DNA from: an uncultured Bacilli bacterium
GTDB lineage: Bacteria; Bacillota_I; Bacilli_A; RF39; UBA660
Assembly: GCA_947588865.1 (NCBI GenBank)
Contig: CANPYQ010000049.1
Coordinates: 1-8,667, forward strand
Direction: 5' to 3'
DNA: 8,667 nt
Shown: piece after piece, positions 1 to 5,453 of the stretch
Layout: the number at the start of each line of letters is the position of its first letter
How positions within the stretch are numbered: position 1 is the first letter of the stretch
Translations under genes and position numbers: made by a program
Notes under the pieces: generated by a model
Seen by the model: only the letters and a program-made list of their open reading frames with translations
Told to the model about the DNA's origin: nothing
The model's database searches: none

Positions 1-28
1 AAACCTCTTTAAAATAGAGGTTTCTCTT
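1..28 (+). terminator. Hairpin at left edge, likely intrinsic terminator
   Basis: A perfect 8-bp stem (AAACCTCT, 1-8, with AGAGGTTT, 16-23) closes a 7-nt loop and is followed by a short pyrimidine run (TCTCTT). It probably ends a gene lying left of the window. The tail is poor in T for the plus strand; a minus-strand tail would lie outside the window, so the direction is uncertain. Confidence 0.55.
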
Positions 29-122
29 ACATTCCTTTTACATTTTTTGAAACTGGAATTTACTTTTTCATTTCACATTGATTAATTTTTAATAATTATT
101 TTTTAAATATTTATACTGAATC

Positions 123-152
123 TTTACTTTTGTATATATTTTATGATATTCT
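123..152 (+). promoter_or_regulatory. Candidate promoter of the HD-domain gene
   Basis: TTTACT (123-128), an 18-bp spacer and TATTCT (147-152), preceded by a TGA extended -10 (144-146). It would start transcription around 159, giving a leader of about 12 nt. The hexamers are imperfect, but the layout matches the better promoters in this window. The rest of 24-170 is AT-rich and I see no other feature in it. Confidence 0.4.
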
Positions 153-159
153 AATTCTT

Positions 160-165
160 AGGTGA
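160..165 (+). promoter_or_regulatory. Ribosome binding site that sets the HD gene start
   Basis: AGGTGA lies 5 nt before ATG 171. An in-frame GTG at 162 falls inside this site and has no Shine-Dalgarno sequence of its own at a useful distance, so ATG 171 is the start. Confidence 0.75.
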
Positions 166-170
166 TTTTA

Positions 171-1265
171 ATGAACGATTACTTAAATAGTTTAAATAAT
201 GAAATAAAGCAATATTATAAAATATTATGTTCAACTTTTCCTGAATGGTTACATGATTATATAAATACTTATGAAATGTTAAAACAAAGTAAAATTAGTA
301 TGAGTTGTGGAACTGATTATTCTAAATTTTTTAATGTTAAATATTGGTATTCTAATTTAGATCATAGTATTGGTGTAGCCCTAATTATATGGAATTTTAC
401 ACATGATAAAAAGCAAACAATTGCTGGATTATTACACGACATTGCTACTCCTGCATTTAAACATTGCATTGATTTTATGAATGGAGATTCTAAAACACAA
501 GAATCAACTGAAGTACTAACACACAACATTATTAAAAATTCTAAAGAAATTATGAAATTACTTGAAAGGGATAACATAAAAATAGAAGAAGTTGATAATT
601 ATAAAATATACCCTATTGCTGATAATGATACTCCGAAATTGTCGGCTGATAGATTTGAATATACATTTTCAAGTGGACTAACTTACTTTAGAATCTGGGA
701 ACTTGATAAAATTGAAAAAATATATAATAACATTATTGTAAGTGAAAATGAAGATAATAATCCTGAATTAGTTTTTAAAGATCAAAATATATGTGAAGAA
801 TATATAAATACAATATCTAAAATATGGCCTAGATGGATAGCCGATGACGATAGAACTGTAATGCAATTTATAGCGGATATTTGCAAATCAATGATATGTA
901 AGGGATATTTAAATATAGAAGATCTTTATAATTTATCTGAAAAAGAAATAATAGATAGAATATTAAACTGTGAAGATGAGTATTTAAAAACAAGTTTTAA
1001 AAAATTTTTAGAAGTTGATAAAGTTTATTCCAGTTTAGAACCTGTTTATGATAAATACTGCATCAATGTTACACCTAAATTTAGGTATATAATACCACTC
1101 GTTAAAACAAATAATGGAAATATTAGAATAGATAAATTATCTTCAGATGCCAAAAAGAAAATTGATGAGTTTTTAAATATACCAAAAGGGTATTGGACAT
1201 ATTTTGATTTTGATTTTAAGCCCTACAACAAACGAAAGATATTAAAAAAATCCCATAAAGCATAG
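171..1265 (+). CDS. HD-domain phosphohydrolase, divergent dNTPase-like family
   Basis: A 364-residue protein of the HD metal-dependent phosphohydrolase superfamily. The metal-binding signature is visible: His65 in DHSIG, His89-Asp90 in GLLHDIATPAFKH and Asp160 in SADRFEY. The spacing and the LLHDI..P.F.H pattern resemble COG1078-type proteins (the SAMHD1/YwfO branch), which often act on dNTPs or other nucleotides; the substrate here is not known. The C-terminal half (about 190-364) is helical and rich in charged residues, with no motif I recognise. No signal peptide or membrane span is seen, so it is likely cytosolic. The start is ATG 171 because AGGTGA precedes it. The gene stands alone on the plus strand, ends 4 nt before the end of the convergent small gene and is followed by a strong terminator. 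The HD fold is fairly secure; dNTPase activity is inference. Confidence 0.85.
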   Translation: MNDYLNSLNNEIKQYYKILCSTFPEWLHDYINTYEMLKQSKISMSCGTDYSKFFNVKYWYSNLDHSIGVALIIWNFTHDKKQTIAGLLHDIATPAFKHCIDFMNGDSKTQESTEVLTHNIIKNSKEIMKLLERDNIKIEEVDNYKIYPIADNDTPKLSADRFEYTFSSGLTYFRIWELDKIEKIYNNIIVSENEDNNPELVFKDQNICEEYINTISKIWPRWIADDDRTVMQFIADICKSMICKGYLNIEDLYNLSEKEIIDRILNCEDEYLKTSFKKFLEVDKVYSSLEPVYDKYCINVTPKFRYIIPLVKTNNGNIRIDKLSSDAKKKIDEFLNIPKGYWTYFDFDFKPYNKRKILKKSHKA

Positions 1266-1269
1266 GATA

Positions 1270-1413
1270 TTATTTGATATTCATAGAGATATAAGATTTA
1301 TTTATGTCTCTATTTTTTTCATCATATTTTTTAGTATTTATAGAACTTATTATAGTAAGACCTAAAACTATTACTAAAAAGATAACCATTCCTTTGCTTT
1401 TAACTAATTCCAT
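1270..1413 (-). CDS. 47-residue single-span membrane peptide, predicted SOS-induced
   Basis: A small protein with a short basic N-terminus (MELVKSKG), one hydrophobic span at about residues 9-25 (MVIFLVIVLGLTIISSI) and a charged 22-residue tail. I do not recognise a family, and it has no LysM domain. ATG 1413 is chosen because AGAAGG (1426-1421) lies 7 nt upstream and the predicted transcript starts near 1430. An upstream in-frame ATG at 1452 lies inside the operator and before the -10, so it would not be transcribed. The gene is divergent from lexA, with a LexA box in its promoter spacer. Staphylococcus sosA and Bacillus yneA occupy the same place and encode SOS-induced membrane division inhibitors; they are longer (about 77 and 105 residues). 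By position, control and single N-terminal span this is a candidate functional analogue. An SOS-induced membrane toxin of TisB type is the alternative. Confidence 0.72.
   Translation of the reverse strand: MELVKSKGMVIFLVIVLGLTIISSINTKKYDEKNRDINKSYISMNIK
1283..1319 (+). terminator. Intrinsic terminator of the HD-domain gene
   Basis: A long stem, 1283-1295 with 1301-1313, is built on ATAGAGA/TCTCTAT and extended inward by AT and GT pairs, with a 5-nt loop. A run of T to 1319 follows. It lies inside the 3' part of the convergent small membrane-peptide gene, so the two gene ends share this DNA. Confidence 0.85.
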
Positions 1414-1420
1414 ACTATTA

Positions 1421-1426
1421 CCTTCT
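1421..1426 (-). promoter_or_regulatory. Ribosome binding site of the 47-residue gene
   Basis: AGAAGG on the minus strand, 7 nt before ATG 1413. It decides the start over the longer frame opening at 1452, which has no such site. Confidence 0.75.
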
Positions 1427-1436
1427 TTCTGAATAT

Positions 1437-1465
1437 ATTGTAACACGAACATTTATTCGCGTCAA
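1437..1465 (-). promoter_or_regulatory. Promoter of the 47-residue membrane peptide gene
   Basis: TTGACG (1465-1460), a 17-bp spacer and TACAAT (1442-1437), with TGT (1445-1443) as an extended -10. The spacer contains LexA box 1 almost exactly, so a bound repressor would block RNA polymerase directly. Confidence 0.85.
1446..1459. promoter_or_regulatory. LexA operator (SOS box 1)
   Basis: CGAACATTTATTCG is a near-perfect palindrome with one mismatch between half-sites (CGAAC against ATTCG). It resembles the Gram-positive SOS box CGAAC-N4-GTTCG. It fills the spacer between -35 and -10 of the minus-strand promoter. Confidence 0.85.
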
Positions 1466-1473
1466 TACTTTTT

Positions 1474-1487
1474 TGAACAAATGTTTG
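1474..1487. promoter_or_regulatory. LexA operator (SOS box 2)
   Basis: TGAACAAATGTTTG: the inner 12 bases fit the Bacillus consensus GAACRNRYGTTY fully, with only the outermost bases deviating. Its right end overlaps the lexA -35 hexamer by 3 bp. Its centre lies 28 bp from that of box 1. Autorepression of lexA is the expected outcome. Confidence 0.88.
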
Positions 1488-1513
1488 ACAAATGTAAATA
1501 AGTATGTTAGAAT
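1485..1513 (+). promoter_or_regulatory. lexA promoter
   Basis: A consensus TTGACA (1485-1490), a 17-bp spacer and TAGAAT (1508-1513), with TGT (1505-1507) as an extended -10. Transcription would start near 1520, leaving a leader of about 15 nt that is mostly the ribosome binding site AGGAGG (1524-1529). Confidence 0.88.
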
Positions 1514-1534
1514 GTAAATAGATAGGAGGAATAT

Positions 1535-2152
1535 ATGGAGAAGCTTACTAAAAGGCAAGAGGATGCATTAAAATTTATTAAAACATATATAGTATCTCAT
1601 GGATTTCCACCAACTGTAAGAGAAATAGCTGAAAATATAGGAGTTTCATCACCTGCTACAGTACAAGCACATTTAGATAGTCTAGCAAGTAAAGGTTATA
1701 TAAGGAAAGGGAATAATAAAAATAGAACAATAGAACTTATGGTAAAAAATGAATTTTTACCACAAAATGAAGAAATTGCAGATGTTCCTTTATTAGGTAA
1801 AATTACTGCAGGTAATCCTATTGAAGCTATTGAAAATCCAAATGAATACTTCTCATTACCAGCATATTTAATTCCTAAAAATAAGGAAGTATTTACATTA
1901 AAAGTTAGTGGTGAAAGCATGATTAATGCCGGAATATTTGATGGGGATATTGTCATAGTTGAAAGAACAAAAACCGCAAGGAATGGAGAAATCGTAGTTG
2001 CAATGACAGAAGAAAATGAAGTAACATTAAAAACTTTTTATAAGGAAAAAGATCATATTAGATTACAGCCTGAAAATAATACAATGGAACCATTTATTTT
2101 TGATAATGTTTTTATATTAGGTAAGGCAATCGGGTTATATAGAAAAATTTAA
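1535..2152 (+). CDS. lexA: LexA, SOS transcriptional repressor
   Basis: A 205-residue protein of normal LexA length. The winged helix-turn-helix occupies about residues 1-65 (TVREIAENIGVSSPATVQAH and a basic wing to about 64). The S24 self-cleaving domain follows. The scissile Ala92-Gly93 lies in KITAGNP, the nucleophile Ser128 in VSGESM, and the general base Lys166 in TLK. All catalytic parts are present, so RecA-stimulated autocleavage should work. The start at ATG 1535 has AGGAGG 5 nt upstream. The gene is monocistronic: an SOS box overlaps its -35, a second operator controls the divergent small membrane-peptide gene, and a strong terminator follows. It represses DNA-damage response genes by binding CGAAC-type boxes; the two boxes next door are the only ones I see in the window. 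Confidence 0.97.
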   Translation: MEKLTKRQEDALKFIKTYIVSHGFPPTVREIAENIGVSSPATVQAHLDSLASKGYIRKGNNKNRTIELMVKNEFLPQNEEIADVPLLGKITAGNPIEAIENPNEYFSLPAYLIPKNKEVFTLKVSGESMINAGIFDGDIVIVERTKTARNGEIVVAMTEENEVTLKTFYKEKDHIRLQPENNTMEPFIFDNVFILGKAIGLYRKI

Positions 2153-2157
2153 AGTAC

Positions 2158-2194
2158 AAAAAATAAATAAGTCTTTCTTCTTATTTATTTTTTT
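2158..2194. terminator. Bidirectional terminator between lexA and the nucleotidyltransferase gene
   Basis: A perfect 11-bp stem, AAATAAATAAG (2161-2171) with CTTATTTATTT (2180-2190), has an 8-nt loop. On the plus strand it runs into a long T tract. On the minus strand it is followed by TTTG. It serves lexA and probably also the convergent truB operon. The stem is almost all AT, so its strength rests on length. Confidence 0.75.
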
Positions 2195-2240
2195 ATATCT
2201 TAAATTATTTTTAATTAATATAATTTGATGTATATTTCAA

Positions 2241-3125
2241 TCATATTTTAGCTGGATATTCTCCTCTACTTATTAGTTCATTTATGCTATTTATTAAATC
2301 ATCTTTATCTTCCTTATATGTTACACCATGCCATATAGCGTTTGTGTCAATTACTCTAACTTTTATATCATTATTATGTATTCGTTCAAATACTATATCT
2401 GGTATTAAATATTCACATTTTAATAAATCCTCTTTAGTATTTTTAATAAACTCTTTAAAATGTTCATTCAAATAATCTATCATATCTGGTCTAAAACAAA
2501 ACATATTCATAGATACTAAATCGCTATCTTTAGCATAAAACCCTTCTCTACCATCTAATGGCTCTACTTTTATTTTATCACCATCTTTATATACATTAGA
2601 TTCTATTAAATTAGTTAAATAACCATTTTCTTGATTACAATATCCCCTTTTAACAGAGCCATTTTCTGTTAGCGTATTTCCTATCAAATATCCTATCATT
2701 GCATAATCACTTGTATTACTCTCAAGGAAACTAGCAGCTTTAACATATGCATCTCTTCCATAAAAGTCATCCGCATTTATTACCACAAATGGTTCATTTA
2801 CTACTCCTTTAAGACACATTAAAGCATGCCCTGTTCCCAGCGGTTTAATTCTTTCCTTAGGTATTACTACACCTTTAGGTACATTTTTAATATCTTGAAA
2901 AACATATTCTACTTTTATTTTACCTTCAATTCGTTTTCCAATTGTTTCTTTAAAGATTTTATAATTTTCCTCTTTAATTATAAAAACTACTTTTGTAAAA
3001 CCAGCTTGAATTGCATCATAAATAGAATAATCTATTATAAATTCACCATTTGGTCCAACTGGCTCAATTTGTTTTAAACCTCCAAATCTACTACCCATTC
3101 CAGCAGCCATTATAACTAATGTCAT
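2241..3125 (-). CDS. Sugar-phosphate nucleotidyltransferase family protein
   Basis: A 294-residue cytosolic protein of the GT-A fold NTP-transferase superfamily, close to the glucose-1-phosphate uridylyl/thymidylyltransferases. Residues 7-19 (AAGMGSRFGGLKQ) form the nucleotide-binding signature. GTGHAL at 97-102 and NADDFYG at 117-123 hold the base-contacting and metal-binding parts, with Asp119 the likely metal ligand. The C-terminal WHGVTYKEDKDDL (265-277) is, from memory, typical of a Bacillota/Bacteroidota subfamily usually annotated only as nucleotidyltransferase. The reaction would be sugar-1-phosphate plus NTP giving NDP-sugar plus pyrophosphate; neither sugar nor base can be read from sequence. 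The start codon abuts the truB stop (TAA then ATG), with AGGAGG inside the truB end, so it is translated in the same operon. The stop is TGA. Confidence 0.9.
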   Translation of the reverse strand: MTLVIMAAGMGSRFGGLKQIEPVGPNGEFIIDYSIYDAIQAGFTKVVFIIKEENYKIFKETIGKRIEGKIKVEYVFQDIKNVPKGVVIPKERIKPLGTGHALMCLKGVVNEPFVVINADDFYGRDAYVKAASFLESNTSDYAMIGYLIGNTLTENGSVKRGYCNQENGYLTNLIESNVYKDGDKIKVEPLDGREGFYAKDSDLVSMNMFCFRPDMIDYLNEHFKEFIKNTKEDLLKCEYLIPDIVFERIHNNDIKVRVIDTNAIWHGVTYKEDKDDLINSINELISRGEYPAKI

Positions 3126-3992
3126 TTATATTCCTCCTTTAAACATTATTAATGGTTTTAATTTTTTATCATCTTTATCATACTTTTTATATAAAGCTAT
3201 AGCTTCATTATCGATTATAAAAAGTACTTCATCAGTATTATAAATATTATCTATAATAGATCCATTTAATACTTTTTTTTCTATATCAGGTGTTATATTT
3301 ATCTTTTTACAATCTAATATATTTATTATATTAATTAGATTTTTATCATCAATATCATTTAGTTTAATAGAATCTTCTATTTTAAACTTACCTTGTCTAA
3401 TTCTTCTTAAGTCAGTCATAATACCTATAGTATTTAATTTTAATGCTATATCATTAATTAAACTTCTAATATATGTTCCCTTTGATACACTGCATTTAAA
3501 TCTAAACAAAGTTTTATTATTTTTATACTCTACATTTCCCAATATTTCTATAGATTTTATTTCTACTTGTCTTTTAGGAAGTGTAATCAACATACCTTCT
3601 CTTGCATACTCATATAACTTTTTACCATTTACTTTAACAGCTGAATATATTGGTACTTCTTGAAGATATGTTCCTTTAAAACTATTCAAAACTTCTATTA
3701 TTTCTTCTTTACTTTTTATACAGTCTTCTTCTTTTAAAAGTTTCCCTGTATTATCTAGGGTATCTGTAGATTTCCCAAGTTCTACTTCAGCAATATATTC
3801 TTTATCACTAGATGTTAAAAAACTAACTAGTTTAGTTGCACTTCCAACACATACAACAAGTACTCCTGTAGCTATTGGATCAAGTGTTCCTGTATGTCCT
3901 ACCTTTTTTATATTGAGTTTTTTTACTATTTCGTTTACTACATCACGACTCGTAATACCTTTTGGTTTATCTATTATAAGCACTCCGTTCAT
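3126..3992 (-). CDS. truB: tRNA pseudouridine(55) synthase TruB
   Basis: A 288-residue protein converting U55 of the tRNA T-arm to pseudouridine. The N-terminal MNGVLIIDKPKGITS and the catalytic motif GHTGTLDP, with nucleophile Asp38, are clear. Also present are KEY with Tyr66, YSAVKVNGKKLYEYAREG (about 116-133), SKGTYIRSL (170-178) and LRRIRQGKF (195-203). The C-terminal region after about 215 is a short, divergent RNA-binding extension in the place of the PUA-like domain. ATG 3992 is chosen over the in-frame ATG 4007 because AGGTGA lies 4 nt upstream of it, the upstream ATG has no Shine-Dalgarno site, and the family starts with this sequence. In many Bacillota truB is followed by ribF; here a nucleotidyltransferase gene follows with zero spacing. 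Confidence 0.96.
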   Translation of the reverse strand: MNGVLIIDKPKGITSRDVVNEIVKKLNIKKVGHTGTLDPIATGVLVVCVGSATKLVSFLTSSDKEYIAEVELGKSTDTLDNTGKLLKEEDCIKSKEEIIEVLNSFKGTYLQEVPIYSAVKVNGKKLYEYAREGMLITLPKRQVEIKSIEILGNVEYKNNKTLFRFKCSVSKGTYIRSLINDIALKLNTIGIMTDLRRIRQGKFKIEDSIKLNDIDDKNLINIINILDCKKINITPDIEKKVLNGSIIDNIYNTDEVLFIIDNEAIALYKKYDKDDKKLKPLIMFKGGI

Positions 3993-3996
3993 ATAT

Positions 3997-4002
3997 TCAC
4001 CT
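3997..4002 (-). promoter_or_regulatory. Ribosome binding site that sets the truB start
   Basis: AGGTGA on the minus strand, 4 nt before ATG 3992. It supports the 288-residue product over one five residues longer from ATG 4007. Confidence 0.75.
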
Positions 4003-4013
4003 AACATAATTTT

Positions 4014-4043
4014 ATCATATATTATAAAAAAAAACTATTACAA
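4014..4043 (-). promoter_or_regulatory. Weak candidate promoter of truB
   Basis: TTGTAA (4043-4038), 18 bp and TATGAT (4019-4014) would start transcription near 4007. A TATAAT at 4026-4021 is another possible -10, but it has no good -35. A promoter is expected here because a terminator separates truB from the AAA+ gene. It overlaps that terminator. Confidence 0.35.
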
Positions 4044-4062
4044 ATTAATCAAATAGTTTTTT
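4026..4062 (-). terminator. Intrinsic terminator of the AAA+ gene
   Basis: On the minus strand AAAACTATT (4060-4052) pairs with AATAGTTTT (4039-4031) across a 12-nt loop, followed directly by five more T (4030-4026). The stem begins at the stop codon. The plus strand also has T after the stem, so it could act in both directions. Confidence 0.85.
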
Positions 4063-5374
4063 AACTCTTTATATTTTTCTTTATCATAATTTTTTCTAAA
4101 TTTTCTATTGCACTATTTTTAATTTCTTCATTTACTGTGCTTGAGTTTTCAATAGATTTAATCATATCATGTATTAAAACGCTTTTTCTACTATTTAAGG
4201 CTGCAAATGCAAAAGATTCAGCTAATATTTCTAGAGTAATATCTGGATAATTTTTGTTTTGAATTCTATTTATTCTTTCTGTGAGACCCGCTAAACATTT
4301 AAATATAATTTGTCTATCTTCCTCTGAAAAATCAAATTTAATATTTGTCGTAAATTCATAATAGGGTATACTCCCCTTTAATATTTCTATAACACTTTCC
4401 AGTTTAGGCTCTAATATATTAATAACCTTAAATCTCCTAGCAAATGCCTTATCTTGTAATATAATGTTATTATATTCATTAAGAGTGGTCGCACCAATTA
4501 TCTTTATTTCACCGTTAGCTAAATATGGTTTTAAAATATTTGCAACATCTATGTTGCTTTTTGATCCCATACCAAGTCCAATTAAAGTATGAAATTCATC
4601 TATAAAAAGAATAACATCTTCCCTACCTTTTATTTCATCAATTAATTCCTTAATATTTTTCTCAACCATGCCAACATACTGACATCCTTTTATTAAAGAT
4701 GCAGTCTCTACATTAAATATTGTTTTATTTTTAAGAATTAAAGGGACATCATTATTTTGAATTTTATATGCAAGTCCTTCTACAATAGCTGTTTTACCTA
4801 CACCGGGTTCTCCAACAATAAGAGGAGATTTTTTGGGAGTAAGTAATCCTAATTCCAATTGTTCTATTTCCTTATCGCGAGTTATAGCAGGATTACAATA
4901 GTAATTTTTATTAGTTAATACTTCCCCATATTTCAATAAACCTTCGGGTATATTCTTCTCGATATTCTCATTGTTAGAACTTTCATTGATATCTTTTTTA
5001 TTTGACTTTATAACTTTTATTAATTTATTATCTTTTATTGGAATAAAAATTTTATCTAAAAAATTATAAACAAAGTATTTCCCAATATTTTTCTTATAAT
5101 TTGATAAAAATAAATTAATATCAAATTTATTATCATTTTCAACAGTAAGTTGATAAAAAGTCTTAAAACCTACGCAAAAAGGTTGAAAATCATTTGTATA
5201 GTTTATAGGAAACATTTTAAATAAGTTAGAGGATAAACTTACAAATCTTATCCCACTTTCAAATTCAAAAAGGAATCCCCAATCACAGTCAATAATTTCA
5301 TAATATGTCTTAACCTCACCATCAATAGTACATATTTTTCTTTCCAGGATATATCCAAATCCTACTTCATTCAT
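4061..5374 (-). CDS. Stand-alone AAA+ ATPase with a ClpA/B/C D1-type module
   Basis: A 437-residue protein. Residues 1-120 are an unrecognised, beta-rich-looking domain starting GFGYILE. About 121-145 is a polar Asn/Lys/Glu linker. About 158-410 is an AAA+ module of Clp/Hsp100 D1 type: NPAITRDKEIE, Walker A GEPGVGKT (188-195), Walker B VILFIDE (254-260), sensor 1 IGATT (293-297) and arginine finger Arg313-Arg314. The pore-loop region keeps an aromatic (Tyr233 in CQYVG), so substrate threading is possible. Unlike ClpA, ClpB or ClpC it has no Clp-N repeats, no coiled-coil middle domain, no second AAA+ ring and no ClpP-docking loop in a D2. It is therefore not a known protease partner or disaggregase. 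It has its own promoter and terminator. Start ATG 5374 follows GGTGAT by 5 nt. Substrate and role are unknown. Confidence 0.85.
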   Translation of the reverse strand: MNEVGFGYILERKICTIDGEVKTYYEIIDCDWGFLFEFESGIRFVSLSSNLFKMFPINYTNDFQPFCVGFKTFYQLTVENDNKFDINLFLSNYKKNIGKYFVYNFLDKIFIPIKDNKLIKVIKSNKKDINESSNNENIEKNIPEGLLKYGEVLTNKNYYCNPAITRDKEIEQLELGLLTPKKSPLIVGEPGVGKTAIVEGLAYKIQNNDVPLILKNKTIFNVETASLIKGCQYVGMVEKNIKELIDEIKGREDVILFIDEFHTLIGLGMGSKSNIDVANILKPYLANGEIKIIGATTLNEYNNIILQDKAFARRFKVINILEPKLESVIEILKGSIPYYEFTTNIKFDFSEEDRQIIFKCLAGLTERINRIQNKNYPDITLEILAESFAFAALNSRKSVLIHDMIKSIENSSTVNEEIKNSAIENLEKIMIKKNIKS

Positions 5375-5395
5375 GTTTCATCACCAATGACGTTT

Positions 5396-5423
5396 ATTAT
5401 AACAGATAAATAGTAAAAGTCAA
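5396..5423 (-). promoter_or_regulatory. Promoter of the AAA+ ATPase gene
   Basis: TTGACT (5423-5418), a 16-bp spacer and a consensus TATAAT (5401-5396), with TGT (5404-5402) as an extended -10. The predicted start near 5389 leaves a leader of about 15 nt before ATG 5374. It begins 3 bp from the cysS terminator tail, so the two signals are packed together. Confidence 0.85.
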
Positions 5424-5426
5424 TAC

Positions 5427-5453
5427 AAAAACTACATTATATCAAATGTAGTT
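5427..5453 (-). terminator. Intrinsic terminator overlapping the cysS stop codon
   Basis: On the minus strand AACTACATT (5453-5445) pairs with AATGTAGTT (5438-5430) over a 6-nt loop and is followed by TTT then G. The stem includes the last codons and the TAG stop of cysS (5434-5432). The T tract is short, so strength is moderate. Confidence 0.65.

Noticed and set aside
162..170. GTG 162 as start of the HD gene
   Set aside because: The GTG is part of the AGGTGA ribosome binding site for ATG 171, and it has no binding site of its own.
1414..1452. Longer version of the 47-residue protein starting at ATG 1452
   Set aside because: That ATG falls inside LexA box 1 and upstream of the predicted -10, so it would not be on the transcript, and it has no Shine-Dalgarno site.
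2241..2243. TGA at the end of the nucleotidyltransferase read as Trp
   Set aside because: The protein already has the family's usual length and C-terminal motif, and Trp is coded by TGG in the same gene, so TGA is a stop.
4021..4026. TATAAT just after the AAA+ terminator T tract as the truB -10
   Set aside because: No acceptable -35 lies 16-18 bp upstream; it is kept only as an alternative within the weak truB promoter call.
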